Notes: generated from the sequence alone by a model not told the origin. A DNA stretch of 64,000 bases from Simkaniaceae bacterium (GCA_018399055.1 CP073762.1:930001-994000), one strand, 5' to 3'. Numbered from the stretch's first letter, positions 49,857-59,766 are shown. A program made the numbers and translations.

Positions 49857-51368
49857 TTATTGCACTCGAGCTTTCACAGGGCCTAGCAGAATTTCGCCTA
49901 CTTTTTTTACATTGCCATTGCCCTTGTATGCCTCAAGTTGCACATGAACACGCTTTAGGTCTGCTTTTTTTAGCTTTGTTTGAAATTCCAAAGCCGCTTG
50001 TTTAAAAGCTGCAGCAAAAACCTTGTACTCACATCCGAATACGCCTAGACCTGTTCCAGCGACATGAAGGACAACCTCTTTTGTGGGGTTTTCATCAAGT
50101 AAGTGGAGGGTTTGCTTAAATTGCGTGGTGAAGTTTGCGAGAAATGCATGATATTGTAGCTTTTGGCTCTCTTTAGTAAGCCCATAGCTGTACCCAATTG
50201 CTGGGGCAGCTCCTAGCATCAGATAAACCGATTCACCATCTTGTGTTGGGCGGCTTTCGTAGCAGGGGACTTCTAATTTTTGGGAATTAGCTATCATTTC
50301 ATTAGAAAGCTCATCGATAGTTTCATTATTCGGTCTTAGATAACCATGTTGGATGGCAGAGCCTTGTTCATGGGTTGATCCCGCTGAAGGAAGAACATGT
50401 TCCATCATATTAAAACCTAGATTCGTTAAGAATGCCGTGACAAGCTCAAAAGCAACAGGATTTGTCCTTTGAGCATGTGGCCCCTGAGTGTTATCATTTT
50501 TTGATGCTTTCATAGCTTGTCCGACAGGAGGTGTAAAGGGGCGGATGGCTTCTGCGGCATTATACTGGCTTGCTACACTGAAGACGTGAACCCGGTCTTT
50601 ATCGCGAGAGACAGCTGGGATATCATTTTGAACTCCAGTGGTTGCTGACCATCTGAAGATCGATTTGTCTAAAACACCTTCCAACGGTTTATGGTCCCAT
50701 CCAGTCGCATCAAGATACGACACACCAAGTCCTAAGTGCTTCATAGCGTCTTTAAATGTTTTCTTAGCCACCTCGTGGCTTTTCGTTTTAAATAGGTCAA
50801 GCAGGTTTAGAGCTCCTAGCATATTGACAACCTTTCGGTGATCTCCTTCTGCAAAATACTTGGGTCCCCCTGTTAGGCCGGCTCTATCCAAGGCGCCTAA
50901 AATCACTTTCTGATGATCTTCGGGTGCAATTTCACTTTGGCCTTCTTTTAAGTATGTTTGTTTGAGTTCGTTCGCGAGCTGGGCGCTCTCTGATAGTGGC
51001 AGGCCGGGGGAAAACTCTAGTGCGTAGAGGATGGCAGTTTCTATGGCTGCGAAGCGAAAAGAAGCGACTCGAGTAATTTTTGCACTGCTATTTAATGCAT
51101 TTACAACATGAGGAGCAAGGGCAGCACAGATTGCTAGGCTTCCAAGAAGGCAGAGATGTCGTTTTAAAGGCTTTTCTTTGAGTTGCTCTTCGTAAATTCT
51201 ATTTCCGGCGACAGCTATGCCTCCGAGTACCCCCGAAAGAATAAGCCCTTCTTGGGTGGCATTTGGAAAATGTTGAATGCATCGCTTGGATCCTGCTAGG
51301 TAAGCCGCAGCTGAAAAAAGCACAAGCGGCGCAAAGGTATGTATAAATTTGTTTTTAACCTGTTCCAC
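49857..51368 (-). CDS. Membrane-anchored protein with macro/PARG-like motifs
   Basis: 503 residues from a GTG at 51368; GGAG is five bases upstream. Two or three hydrophobic segments lie in the first 95 residues (PLVLFSAAAYLAGS, LSGVLGGIAVAG, LAICAALAPHVV). The C-terminal 280 residues are soluble and carry HVFSVASQYNAAEA, KNDNTQGPHAQRTNP and VLHVAGTGLGVFGCEYKVF. The order of an Asn-Ala strand, an Asp-x-Thr-Gln-Gly-Pro turn and a late Gly-rich GVFG loop is like macro or PARG-like ADP-ribose pockets. That assignment is inference by eye. It lies upstream of, and divergent from, cydAB. Confidence 0.62.
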   Translation of the reverse strand: MEQVKNKFIHTFAPLVLFSAAAYLAGSKRCIQHFPNATQEGLILSGVLGGIAVAGNRIYEEQLKEKPLKRHLCLLGSLAICAALAPHVVNALNSSAKITRVASFRFAAIETAILYALEFSPGLPLSESAQLANELKQTYLKEGQSEIAPEDHQKVILGALDRAGLTGGPKYFAEGDHRKVVNMLGALNLLDLFKTKSHEVAKKTFKDAMKHLGLGVSYLDATGWDHKPLEGVLDKSIFRWSATTGVQNDIPAVSRDKDRVHVFSVASQYNAAEAIRPFTPPVGQAMKASKNDNTQGPHAQRTNPVAFELVTAFLTNLGFNMMEHVLPSAGSTHEQGSAIQHGYLRPNNETIDELSNEMIANSQKLEVPCYESRPTQDGESVYLMLGAAPAIGYSYGLTKESQKLQYHAFLANFTTQFKQTLHLLDENPTKEVVLHVAGTGLGVFGCEYKVFAAAFKQAALEFQTKLKKADLKRVHVQLEAYKGNGNVKKVGEILLGPVKARVQ

Positions 51369-51488
51369 GAGATCTCCAATCTTTTTAGGGGAGAGTCTAT
51401 CATTTGAAGTGCTTAATAGAAAATGATTACTTTCTACCCTTATAGGGGTCAGTATGGGGTGAAATACAGGATTCGTGAGATATCGGAG

Positions 51489-51517
51489 TTGACAAATATA
51501 TTTTAGAGAGAATAGGT
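51489..51517 (+). promoter_or_regulatory. Possible cydAB promoter
   Basis: TTGACA at 51489-51494 is a perfect -35 box. The -10 candidate 17 bases downstream (ATAGGT at 51512) is poor. If used, transcription would start just at or after the GTG at 51521, which favours the ATG at 51542 as cydA start. Confidence 0.3.
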
Positions 51518-51520
51518 TAG

Positions 51521-52918
51521 GTGAAAAAAATATGTGCGGCTATGGATGTTACGACTCTTTCTAGGATTCAGTTTGGATTGACAAGCGGTTTTCATTACAT
51601 ATATCCCCCTCTGAGTATAGGGCTTAGCTTGATGGTTGTTGTCATGGAGGGGATCTATCTTAAAAAGAAGGATCTTAGGTATCGGAAAATTGCCATGTTC
51701 TGGGCAAGGATCTTTGCTTTAAGCTTTGCCCTCGGTGTTGCCACAGGAATGGTGCAACTCTTTGCTTTTGGGAATAACTGGTCTATGTACTCCCGTTTTG
51801 TTGGGGATGTGTTTGGAAGTGCGCTTGCAGCTGAAGGAATCTTTGCTTTTTTCTTGGAGGCGGGCTTTATTGGTTTGATGCTCTTTGGATGGAATCGGGT
51901 ACGACCTGGTGTTCACTACTTTGCAACCATTTGTGTGGCAACCGGTGCCCATTTTAGTGCGACTTGGATTGTAGCGGCAAATTCGTGGATGCAAACTCCT
52001 GCTGGGTACAAGATTGTTGGAACAGGAAGAGAGGCGCGAGCCGTGCTTACCGACTTCTGGGCCATGATCTTCAATCCCTCCTTTTTAGACCGTCTTACCC
52101 ATGTACTCATAGGGTGCTGGTTGACAGGCGCGTTTATGGTCATTAGCGTATCAGCTTATTATCTATTGAAAAAGCGGCATATTGAGTTTGCGAAGAGAAG
52201 TATGCGATGGGGACTCATTATTGGAGGCGTGATGGTGATCTTGCAGCTTGTTTCAGCAGATAGCTCTGCAAGGATCGTCTCAAAGTATCAGCCAACAAAA
52301 CTAGCGGCTATGGAGGGGATCTTTGAAACCAAGCCTGATGCTTCAATGAATTTAGTGGGGTGGGTTGATCAAAAAAATCGCAAGGTAAAGGGGATTCAGG
52401 TTCCAGGGCTTCTTAGCATTTTGGTTAATAGAGATACAACTACCCCAGTGGTTGGGCTCGACCAGTACCCTGAAACTGACTGGCCTAAAGTCAATGCAGT
52501 CTTTCAAGCATATCATTTGATGATCTACATGTGGTGTGGGATGTTCTTAGGGATCATTTTAGGGGTGATTATCTGGAAGCGGAAGACGTTTGAAAAAGCT
52601 AAATGGAGTCTTCGATTTCTGGTACTTTCTGTGGGCTTCCCCTTTATTGCAAATCAAGCAGGGTGGTTTACTTCAGAGCTGGGACGACAACCTTGGGTTG
52701 TCTGGAATATTATGAGGACCTCTCAAGGAGTCTCACCCTCTGTTGACAAAGGAATGGTGATAGGTTCTTTGATTATGTTTAGTGTGATCTACATTTTCCT
52801 TTTTTCTCTCTTTATTTTTCTGCTGAATCGGAAGATTAAGGATGGACCTCAAGAAGAGGCAGTAGATGGAGCTGCCGTTTATCGGAACCCCTATCCTGCA
52901 GAAGGAAGAGGGAGTTAA
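51521..52918 (+). CDS. cydA: Cytochrome bd quinol oxidase subunit I
   Basis: Terminal oxidase subunit in the inner membrane; oxidises quinol and reduces oxygen with high affinity. 465 residues from the GTG. The family usually begins MDxxTLSRxQFxxT, which is found from the ATG at 51542, so 458 residues is an alternative. His ligand region SRIQFGLTSGFHY, the Q-loop (short form), and GWFTSELGRQPWVV are all present. About nine membrane segments. It is followed directly by cydB (ATG right after TAA). No cydC or cydD in the window. Confidence 0.96.
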   Translation: MKKICAAMDVTTLSRIQFGLTSGFHYIYPPLSIGLSLMVVVMEGIYLKKKDLRYRKIAMFWARIFALSFALGVATGMVQLFAFGNNWSMYSRFVGDVFGSALAAEGIFAFFLEAGFIGLMLFGWNRVRPGVHYFATICVATGAHFSATWIVAANSWMQTPAGYKIVGTGREARAVLTDFWAMIFNPSFLDRLTHVLIGCWLTGAFMVISVSAYYLLKKRHIEFAKRSMRWGLIIGGVMVILQLVSADSSARIVSKYQPTKLAAMEGIFETKPDASMNLVGWVDQKNRKVKGIQVPGLLSILVNRDTTTPVVGLDQYPETDWPKVNAVFQAYHLMIYMWCGMFLGIILGVIIWKRKTFEKAKWSLRFLVLSVGFPFIANQAGWFTSELGRQPWVVWNIMRTSQGVSPSVDKGMVIGSLIMFSVIYIFLFSLFIFLLNRKIKDGPQEEAVDGAAVYRNPYPAEGRGS

Positions 52919-53944
52919 ATGTTTTTAGAAACGTTTCAGATTATTTGGTACTTCGTCATTGGGATTAGTGTCATCATGTATACTGTTCTCGATGGTTTTG
53001 ATTTAGGAGTGGGCTGCCTCCATCTCTTTACGCGTAGCGATCAAGAACGGAGACTGATGCTTAATGCGATTGGCCCTGTTTGGGATGGAAATGAAGTTTG
53101 GCTTATCATTGTTTTTGGAGCGATGTTTGTTGGGTTTCCTCCAGTCTATGCAACGATTTGTTCTTCGTTCTACTTTATCATCATGATTTTGCTGATGGGG
53201 CTGATGATCCGCGCTGTGGCAATTGAATTTCGTTCGAAACAGGAGTCTATAGGCTGGCGCCGTTTTTGGGACGTCATGTTTAGCATCGGTTCCTATGTGA
53301 TCGCGTTTACGCTCGGTGTTTTAATGGGAAATATCATTGTAGGGATTCCCATTGACCAGGATGAAATTTTTCAAGGCTCTTTTGCTGGCTTTTTTACTCC
53401 CTACACGATTCTTGTTGGGATTCTTGGGGTGACAATATTCATGATGCATGGAGCCATCTATATGCTGATGAAAACCGAAGGGACTATGCATAAGCGTGTT
53501 CGGCGGTGGGTGAATCCTACAATTATCATCTTTATCATTTGCTACATTGCAACGACTATCATGACGCTTATTTACAAGCCGCATATGATCGATATCATGA
53601 GAGAAACCCCTGCCTTATTTTTGGTGGGAGTTTTTGCACTCATTGCGATTGTATGTGTTCCGTTGTTTGCCAGTCGCGGCAAAGATGGAACTGCTTTTAT
53701 TTTCTCTTCAATCAGTATTGCTCTTCTATTTATTCTATTTGGGCTTGGAACCTACCCTAACATGGTACGCTCAAATCTTGATCCGTCCTACAGCCTCACA
53801 TTGTTCAATAGTTCGGCTACCGTGGCGACTTTTAAGGTGGTCCTTATCGTTGCAGGGATTGGGGTACCCATGGTTCTTGCCTATGGCTATTGGATCTATC
53901 GGATTTTTCGTGGGAAAGTCTCAATCGATGAGACAAGCTATTAA
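52919..53944 (+). CDS. cydB: Cytochrome bd quinol oxidase subunit II
   Basis: 341 residues with eight or nine membrane segments; begins FLETFQIIWYFVIGIS and YTVLDGFDLGVGCLHLF, the CydB signature, then GPVWDGNEVWLI, also invariant. It partners CydA in the quinol oxidase. The ATG directly follows the cydA stop, so translation is coupled. The stop codon's last base is the first base of a 163-bp palindrome. Confidence 0.96.
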   Translation: MFLETFQIIWYFVIGISVIMYTVLDGFDLGVGCLHLFTRSDQERRLMLNAIGPVWDGNEVWLIIVFGAMFVGFPPVYATICSSFYFIIMILLMGLMIRAVAIEFRSKQESIGWRRFWDVMFSIGSYVIAFTLGVLMGNIIVGIPIDQDEIFQGSFAGFFTPYTILVGILGVTIFMMHGAIYMLMKTEGTMHKRVRRWVNPTIIIFIICYIATTIMTLIYKPHMIDIMRETPALFLVGVFALIAIVCVPLFASRGKDGTAFIFSSISIALLFILFGLGTYPNMVRSNLDPSYSLTLFNSSATVATFKVVLIVAGIGVPMVLAYGYWIYRIFRGKVSIDETSY

Positions 53945-54106
53945 TACCATTTATCAAAAATAAATTGGTGAATTGAGCTTTGTCTTTTCAGCTGAAATAG
54001 GATTCTCAATCTCACTAACCGCTTGTGGTTAGTGTCGATTTCCAAACCCAATTTCTCCATGAAAATCTTAAAGCCAATTCTGCAAGTTATTTTTGATAAA
54101 TGGTAT
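53944..54106. repeat. 163-bp foldback palindrome after cydB
   Basis: Ends are a perfect 20-base inverted repeat (53944-53963 with 54087-54106; ATACCATTTATCAAAAATAA). Inside, the arms remain alignable with substitutions and single-base gaps (for example GAATTG-GCTTT, TTTTCA, GAAAT), and the apex is a perfect CACTAACC/GGTTAGTG. So the whole segment folds as one imperfect hairpin of about 78 bases per arm. It fills most of the cydB-rtcB gap and nearly equals the 9247-9411 element in size, although the sequences differ. Confidence 0.85.
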
Positions 54107-54136
54107 AATTTACGGTATGTGGAGAGCTTTTTCAGC

Positions 54137-54166
54137 TTGCTTGACACCCTTTTTCAATGTTATAAC
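54137..54166 (+). promoter_or_regulatory. Possible rtcB promoter
   Basis: TTGCTT (54137-54142), an 18-base spacer and TATAAC (54161-54166). A TTGACA overlaps slightly downstream (54141-54146) but would leave a spacer of only 14. It lies between the palindrome and rtcB, which has GAGG five bases before its ATG. Confidence 0.35.
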
Positions 54167-54189
54167 TGCGGAGAAAAAGTGAGGTTATT

Positions 54190-55410
54190 ATGCCGGGTTA
54201 CAATTATTACGAGACAGAGGGAAAACCTCTAAAGTTATGGGATACCCACGAGCCGTTTGAGCAATCTGCCATGGAGCAGCTCTACAATGTTGCTAAATTG
54301 CCTTTTATTCATAACCATGTTGCTGGAATGCCCGATGTCCATTTTGGCAAAGGGGCAACTATTGGCTCGGTTATTGCAACAAAAAGAGCGATTGTTCCTG
54401 CTGCAGTTGGAGTCGATTTGGGTTGCGGAATGATGGCAGTTCAAACGACGCTCCGATCAGACAACCTTCCTGATAATTTGCACGCCATTCGAAGCGCCAT
54501 TGAAGCTGTTGTTCCCCATGGACGGACTGATAATGGGGGTAGGAACGATCGAGGGTCTTGGAGCGAGGCTCCAAGTCATCTCACGGCGGCTTGGAAAAAG
54601 ATGGAAAGTGGTTATCAAAAAATCATAGAGAAGCATCCCAAGGCAAAGAACCATAAGGATATTTGCCATTTAGGAACTTTGGGAACAGGTAACCATTTTA
54701 TTGAGATGTGCTTGGACGAAGAGGAAAATACCTGGTTTATGCTTCATTCGGGATCACGTGGTCCTGGTAATCGGATTGGGACCTATTTTATTGAAAAGGC
54801 CAAGCGGGAAATGGAGCGATTATTCATAGGTGATTATTTGCCCGATCAAGATCTTGCTTATCTCGTCGAAAATACTGAGATATTCGATGACTATGTAGAA
54901 GCTGTGCATTGGGCTCAAGATTTTGCGTCTGAAAACCGTGAGGCCATGATGCAGGCGACACTTTCCGCTGTGAAAAAGCACCTTCCCCCTTTTGAAGTGA
55001 CGGAAATGGTCGTCAACTGTCACCACAATTATGTGATAAAAGAGCATCACTTTGGTGAAAATGTATGGGTCACTCGAAAAGGTGCTGTCAGGGCCCGCAA
55101 AGGAGATCTAGGAATCATTCCTGGATCTATGGGAACGGGTTCATTTATTGTTGAAGGCCTTGGAAACAAGGAGAGCTTTTGCTCATGTTCTCATGGTGCT
55201 GGTCGAAAGATGTCCCGTGCAAAAGCTAAAAAAACCATCACCCTAGAAGAGCATAAACAAGCCATGGAGGGGATTGAAGCGCGCTTAGATAAGGAGATTT
55301 TAGATGAGAGTCCTGCTGCGTATAAAAATATCCATGGAGTAATGGAAGCTCAAAAGGATCTTGTGAAGATCAAGTATCACCTCCGCCAAATCATCAACGT
55401 TAAAGGATAA
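54190..55410 (+). CDS. rtcB: RNA-splicing ligase RtcB
   Basis: Joins RNA ends with 2',3'-cyclic phosphate (or 3'-phosphate) and 5'-OH, using GTP and Mn. 406 residues. Key parts: MPDVHFGKGATIGSV, AVGVDLGCGMMAV with the metal-binding Asp and Cys, GTGNHFIEMC, and SHGAGRKMSRAKAKK, whose His takes GMP. The length is typical of bacterial RtcB (about 408). No rtcA, archease or tRNA gene adjoins it. It probably acts in RNA repair, for instance after tRNA or rRNA cleavage by toxins (inference). Confidence 0.96.
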   Translation: MPGYNYYETEGKPLKLWDTHEPFEQSAMEQLYNVAKLPFIHNHVAGMPDVHFGKGATIGSVIATKRAIVPAAVGVDLGCGMMAVQTTLRSDNLPDNLHAIRSAIEAVVPHGRTDNGGRNDRGSWSEAPSHLTAAWKKMESGYQKIIEKHPKAKNHKDICHLGTLGTGNHFIEMCLDEEENTWFMLHSGSRGPGNRIGTYFIEKAKREMERLFIGDYLPDQDLAYLVENTEIFDDYVEAVHWAQDFASENREAMMQATLSAVKKHLPPFEVTEMVVNCHHNYVIKEHHFGENVWVTRKGAVRARKGDLGIIPGSMGTGSFIVEGLGNKESFCSCSHGAGRKMSRAKAKKTITLEEHKQAMEGIEARLDKEILDESPAAYKNIHGVMEAQKDLVKIKYHLRQIINVKG

Positions 55411-55479
55411 TTGATAATCATTGTCGAAATTCCCCTAAAGATAAAAGATATAAATTTCTCAACAGAACCAAAATAAAAA

Positions 55480-55507
55480 AGCTCCCAACTAGTGTTGGGA
55501 GCTTTTG
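55480..55507. terminator. Bidirectional terminator between rtcB and porin
   Basis: AGCTCCCAAC and GTTGGGAGCT form a perfect ten-base stem with loop TAGT. A-rich sequence precedes it and TTTT follows, so it can stop rtcB on the plus strand and the porin on the minus strand. Confidence 0.92.
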
Positions 55508-55533
55508 CTCGTGCGTGCTTCTTGCGAATGCAC

Positions 55534-56685
55534 TTAAAAATCGAGACGAACCTCTCCAGAGATCCCATAAAACATAAGATCTTCTGAAGCCTTTTCAAAC
55601 ATCAAACGCGCTTGCGTAAGATTGCCTCCACTTACAGCAGTAAAGTTATCTGATTTATTAATTTGATTAACACGCCAGTAGTACTGAACCTCATACCCAA
55701 GCTTAAAAGCTAGGTGTTGATTTTCATTATTGATGTAAGTATCGTACCCTAGACCAAGAAACATCTGAACAAAAGGGATGAAGCGATGAAACTTATGCTT
55801 CATTTTGAAGGCTTCTCCACCGTTTAGAGCAGGTTGGGCACTTGGTGGAAGGAACTCACGTGCTTCCGTTTTAAAGTATCCATATTGAACAGATCCAGAA
55901 AAATCTCCAAAGAGATGGAAGCCATATCCAAGGAACCATTTACTGTCGATACCTGCGCGAGGTCCTAAACCCCAAAAATGGCAATCGTCTTTGGTTTTAT
56001 AGTCTAGTCCAATCGTATTGGAGGTATTGTCAATCGATGATGCGGTAATTTGGACATCTTGGTCGATATCAATCCATGTTGTTTTCACATCAAAGTGAGG
56101 TCGAAAAGCAAGGCGGCTACTGACAAAGTAGCTGCGTGCAAGCTCTATGTCGACATTGTCATAGTCGACACCTACGTGAGACTTTACTTTGCTTGCAAAG
56201 AGTAGCCCGAAATTAGTTAGCGAAACAAGAGCCGAGGGCTCTGCTTTTGATGAGCTTGAGGTGGTATCGCCATTAAAATAGGTGTAGCGTACAAAAGCAT
56301 CCCACGTGTCATGGGGTGTTTTATAACCTAGTCCAACCTTCACACCGACATCCCAACCAAAGTCATTCTCTTTAAGATCCCCATTAATATTGGGAAGAAG
56401 AACGCCATTGTTAAGTTGAGGTTGGAGAGAGTATGCATACTCTGTCCCACCCATTTTAGTGTGCCAATAGGTTAAATCAAATGTCAGAAACCAATTGGTT
56501 CCTTTCACTTCGGGGCGGCTTGAGGTAAAGCTCGCGCCTAGGGTATCCTGTGGATTTCGCGCAGAAATTTCCTGCATGTCTTTTTCCAAAGTGTCTAGTC
56601 GTTCATCGATACCCGCGAAGGCCGATGACGCTAAAACAAATGAAAAAGCGACACTTGAGGCAATTTTTGAAAAGTGGCTTTTCAT
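55534..56685 (-). CDS. MOMP-like outer membrane beta-barrel protein (Lpg1974/porin type)
   Basis: 383 residues: signal peptide (MKSHFSKIASSVAFSFVLAS, cleavage likely after AFA), a short heptad-like segment (DERLDTLEKDMQEI) that could trimerise, then barrel strands such as TNWFLTFDLTYWHTKMGGTEYAYS and a terminal Phe (GEVRLDF). The coiled-coil plus barrel layout is like OmpA-independent trimeric porins. GGGAG precedes the ATG. It is closer to the porin at 5289 (DTWDAFVRYTYFN compares with DNWDVFLRWTYQN there) than to the one at 20525. Confidence 0.85.
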   Translation of the reverse strand: MKSHFSKIASSVAFSFVLASSAFAGIDERLDTLEKDMQEISARNPQDTLGASFTSSRPEVKGTNWFLTFDLTYWHTKMGGTEYAYSLQPQLNNGVLLPNINGDLKENDFGWDVGVKVGLGYKTPHDTWDAFVRYTYFNGDTTSSSSKAEPSALVSLTNFGLLFASKVKSHVGVDYDNVDIELARSYFVSSRLAFRPHFDVKTTWIDIDQDVQITASSIDNTSNTIGLDYKTKDDCHFWGLGPRAGIDSKWFLGYGFHLFGDFSGSVQYGYFKTEAREFLPPSAQPALNGGEAFKMKHKFHRFIPFVQMFLGLGYDTYINNENQHLAFKLGYEVQYYWRVNQINKSDNFTAVSGGNLTQARLMFEKASEDLMFYGISGEVRLDF

Positions 56686-56765
56686 GTTTTGAGACTCCCA
56701 AAATAATTAACTAATAGTCCTTTTTTATTTCTATAAGGGAGCTCAATGCTTTTTGCAACAAGAAT

Positions 56766-57053
56766 TTAATGATTTATTTTTTGAAATCGAGGAATAACCT
56801 CTTTATTGATGGATATTTGTTCTATCCAAGACTCGAGAGGGCGAATCCAAATCACTTCCTGAAGCGCCTTTGAGCCTGTTTTTTTGCGATATGCCACCCC
56901 AATGCTTTGCGTGGCAACGATGACAGTAAGGCTGGTAACAATATATTGATTTTCTGGGTTTCGATAGTGAGAATATGTGGCACCAACCTCCACGAGACTA
57001 GCCGCATGATTGATCAGTTTTATCAATTCACCTTCTGATAAATGTTTAGACAT
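56766..57053 (-). CDS. DUF1653-like small protein
   Basis: 95 residues. VEVGATYSHYRNPENQYIV followed by a central strand and VIWIRPLESWIEQI resembles the DUF1653 pattern (GxYxHYKG, then WVRPxxMF), a small beta-rich domain of unknown role. The first 25 residues add a short helix. Its ATG shares one base with the nadK stop (TAATG), so it is the last gene of the xseA-xseB-dxs-nadK operon. Confidence 0.7.
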   Translation of the reverse strand: MSKHLSEGELIKLINHAASLVEVGATYSHYRNPENQYIVTSLTVIVATQSIGVAYRKKTGSKALQEVIWIRPLESWIEQISINKEVIPRFQKINH

Positions 57054-57892
57054 TACCGAAGTTTCCCCGACCAGCCAAGTTTATGGCGCAGTGTTGAGAA
57101 ATAGTCGATTCCTTTCAAATTAACCAGCTTGAATTTCTTTGGGCTTTTTCTAAGGTGAATTTGATCTCCAACTTTCATTTCGAAGTGATGGAGACCATCG
57201 GTGACAAATTCGATAGGGCCTTTATGCCCTTTATATTCGATCCGGATGTTTTGGCTTGGAGTCAGAACAATGGGGCGGTTTGAAATGGTATGTGGGCATA
57301 TAGGTGTAATGACAAAGGCTTCGATATCGGGGCTAACAATTGGCCCTCCTGCTGCTAAGGAATAGGCTGTGGATCCATTGGGAGTTGCAATAATGACACC
57401 GTCAGCTTCAAAGGTATTGAGAAAAAGGTTGTCGACATGGATGGTGATTTCGACAAGGCTGGGATTTCGAGCGCGGTGAAGAACACAATCGTTGATGGCA
57501 AAGAATTCCTGATTGGTGCTCGATTTGCCTTCAATCATGATGCGCTCTTGGATCGTAAAGCGATTATTCACAAGATTTTCAAGACCAGGGATAATATCGG
57601 AAATTTTTACATCAGCCATAAACCCTAGATGGCCTAGATTAATCCCAAGAATTGCAGCATCTAAGTTTGAATACTGGTGAGCTACACGTAGGATGGAGCC
57701 GTCTCCACCCATTGTAATGAGGATATCGATAGAGTTAGGATCAGCAGATGAAAGGGGGAGAGCTCCGAGCACGTCTGCCTTATCATCCTCAACAACGACT
57801 TCAACTTGATGCTTGCTCAAAAAGTCAAGGACCTCCTCGGCAAGCTTCTTAGAATCTTCTTCTTGGACTTTAGGAAAAAGGGCAACTTTCAT
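57053..57892 (-). CDS. nadK: NAD kinase
   Basis: Phosphorylates NAD to NADP with ATP or polyphosphate. 279 residues: [16 protein letters not shown] holds the GGDGS motif, [11 protein letters not shown] and [11 protein letters not shown] follow, and [23 protein letters not shown] is the long conserved block that binds NAD. Length normal. The start overlaps dxs by four bases (ATGA) and the stop touches the DUF1653-like gene, so translation is coupled across three genes. Confidence 0.95.
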   Translation of the reverse strand: MKVALFPKVQEEDSKKLAEEVLDFLSKHQVEVVVEDDKADVLGALPLSSADPNSIDILITMGGDGSILRVAHQYSNLDAAILGINLGHLGFMADVKISDIIPGLENLVNNRFTIQERIMIEGKSSTNQEFFAINDCVLHRARNPSLVEITIHVDNLFLNTFEADGVIIATPNGSTAYSLAAGGPIVSPDIEAFVITPICPHTISNRPIVLTPSQNIRIEYKGHKGPIEFVTDGLHHFEMKVGDQIHLRKSPKKFKLVNLKGIDYFSTLRHKLGWSGKLR

Positions 57893-59766
57893 GTAACTCT
57901 CTCAAGGGAAAGGGCAGCTTCAGCAACTTTTTCAGGAGTGATTCCATACTTTTTCAAGAGGTCTTGGTGCCCACCATGCTCAATAAGAATGTCTGGAACT
58001 CCAAAGTTTTTTACTGGAATGTGACCCAATCCGTGGTTCATCATAAAGTTGTTTATAATTGACCCGAGTCCGCCCTGTAAAGAGTGTTCTTCGATTGTGA
58101 TCACCATCTGAGCTTTTTTTATGCGAGACATTAATAGCTCTTTATCAAGAGGCTTTACAAAAACAGGATCAATGACGCTGGCAGTTACTCCCTCTTTTTC
58201 TAAAAGAGCGCGGGCTTCAAGGGCAACTTGATCCATATGCCCGAGGGAAATGATAACGATATCTTCGCCTTCGGCAAGGACTTCTCCCTTTCCAAGCTCT
58301 CTTTTTTCAATTGGCAGATTTTCTTCGAATGTAGAGAGATTAGGATACCGAATCGCGACAGTTTTTTGATATTCGAAGGCGCTTTCGAGCAGTTCCTTGA
58401 GAACCTGTCCATTCCTTGGCTGGGTAATCACCATTTCTGGCATGGCATTAAGGTAGGAAATATCAAAAAGACCTTGAGCAGTCACTCCATCACCTGTGGC
58501 TAGACCTCCTCGATCAATTGCAATAACAATAGGGGAGTTTTGAATACAGACATCATGATAAATATTATCAAAAGCTCGTTGCAAAAATGAGGAGTAGACG
58601 CATGCGACGACTTTTAGTTTTCCACCACGACCCATCCCACCGGCATAAGCGATAGAATGTCCCTCAGCAATTCCAACGTCAATACATCTTTCAGGATATT
58701 TTTTCATTAAGGCATCTAAACAGGATCCGACGGGCATGGCAGGGGTGATTGCCACTAAATTTGGATCCTCGTCCGCCATCTTTAAAATATGTTTTCCAAA
58801 AACCTTGGGGAAGGTGGGACGAAGACTTTTTGGAGGATAGAATTCTCCAGTCACCCGATTAAATGGTTTCGCTCCATGATAGGGAGTGGGATTATTGATA
58901 GCATTTTTCATCCCTTGTCCTTTGACTGTGAGAACATGAACGAGGGTGGGGTGATCCACATCCTTTAAGGCTTCGAACGTATCAATAAGCTTTTTAATGT
59001 CATGTCCATCAATGGGCCCAACATAAGAAAGACCAAACTGTTCAAAAAAGGGAGCTGTGCTGATCAGATTCTTCATGGACTCTTTCATTCTATTTCCCTG
59101 TTTGGCAAGGGTTTCTCCATAGCCAGGGATTTTATTCACGATTTCAGTGAGTTCCTCATAGATGTTATTGGCAGTTGGGCTGTTGAAAAACCGACTAAGG
59201 ATATTAGTGATGGCTCCCACATTCTTAGAAATCGACATAGCATTGTCATTGAGGACGACAAGAAATTTTTGAAGCTTTCGAGGAATATTATTCATTGCTT
59301 CCAATGTAAGGCCACAGGTGAGCGCTGCATCTCCAAGAACAGGAATAATGATCTCTTTTTTTCCGCGAATATCTCGGTTTTTTGCAACTCCGAGAGCTAG
59401 GGAGAGGGCATTTCCAGCATGTCCAGAATAGAAATGATCGTGAGGAGATTCTGGAGGGTGCGAAAATCCTGAAAGTCCATCGGTCTGCCGAAGCGTTGGA
59501 AAGCGAGGGTTGCGTCCAGTTAAGAGTTTGTGTACATAGGTTTGGTGCCCAACGTCAAAGATCAATTTATCCTGGGGGGAATTGAACACTGTATGCAACG
59601 CAAGGGTTAACTCGACGATTCCTAAGTTGGAGGAGAGGTGTCCTCCCGTTACTGACAAAACGTCCATAATACGAGCCCGAATTTCCTCGGATAGACCAAT
59701 GAGCTCACTTGTAGAGAACTTCTTAAGGTCTTGAGGGTGCATTAGTGAATCAAGAATAGGTGTCAT
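57889..59766 (-). CDS. dxs: 1-deoxy-D-xylulose-5-phosphate synthase
   Basis: Thiamine-diphosphate enzyme that joins pyruvate and glyceraldehyde 3-phosphate, the first step of the MEP isoprenoid pathway. 625 residues from the ATG at 59766 ([18 protein letters not shown]); the frame runs to 59826 but the family starts here. Motifs: [30 protein letters not shown], and the TPP motif [16 protein letters not shown] through [21 protein letters not shown] is in the second domain. GDAALTCG replaces the usual GDGAMTAG; Asp is kept. Overlaps xseB by 17 bp. Confidence 0.95.
   Translation of the reverse strand: MTPILDSLMHPQDLKKFSTSELIGLSEEIRARIMDVLSVTGGHLSSNLGIVELTLALHTVFNSPQDKLIFDVGHQTYVHKLLTGRNPRFPTLRQTDGLSGFSHPPESPHDHFYSGHAGNALSLALGVAKNRDIRGKKEIIIPVLGDAALTCGLTLEAMNNIPRKLQKFLVVLNDNAMSISKNVGAITNILSRFFNSPTANNIYEELTEIVNKIPGYGETLAKQGNRMKESMKNLISTAPFFEQFGLSYVGPIDGHDIKKLIDTFEALKDVDHPTLVHVLTVKGQGMKNAINNPTPYHGAKPFNRVTGEFYPPKSLRPTFPKVFGKHILKMADEDPNLVAITPAMPVGSCLDALMKKYPERCIDVGIAEGHSIAYAGGMGRGGKLKVVACVYSSFLQRAFDNIYHDVCIQNSPIVIAIDRGGLATGDGVTAQGLFDISYLNAMPEMVITQPRNGQVLKELLESAFEYQKTVAIRYPNLSTFEENLPIEKRELGKGEVLAEGEDIVIISLGHMDQVALEARALLEKEGVTASVIDPVFVKPLDKELLMSRIKKAQMVITIEEHSLQGGLGSIINNFMMNHGLGHIPVKNFGVPDILIEHGGHQDLLKKYGITPEKVAEAALSLERVT

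Noticed and set aside
49857-51368. Firm annotation as poly(ADP-ribose) glycohydrolase
   Set aside because: Motif order is suggestive but the catalytic GGG-x-EE of PARG is not visible, so only a macro/PARG-like description is given.
59002-59400. 132-codon open frame opposite dxs
   Set aside because: It is antisense to the thiamine-binding region of dxs; no family pattern.
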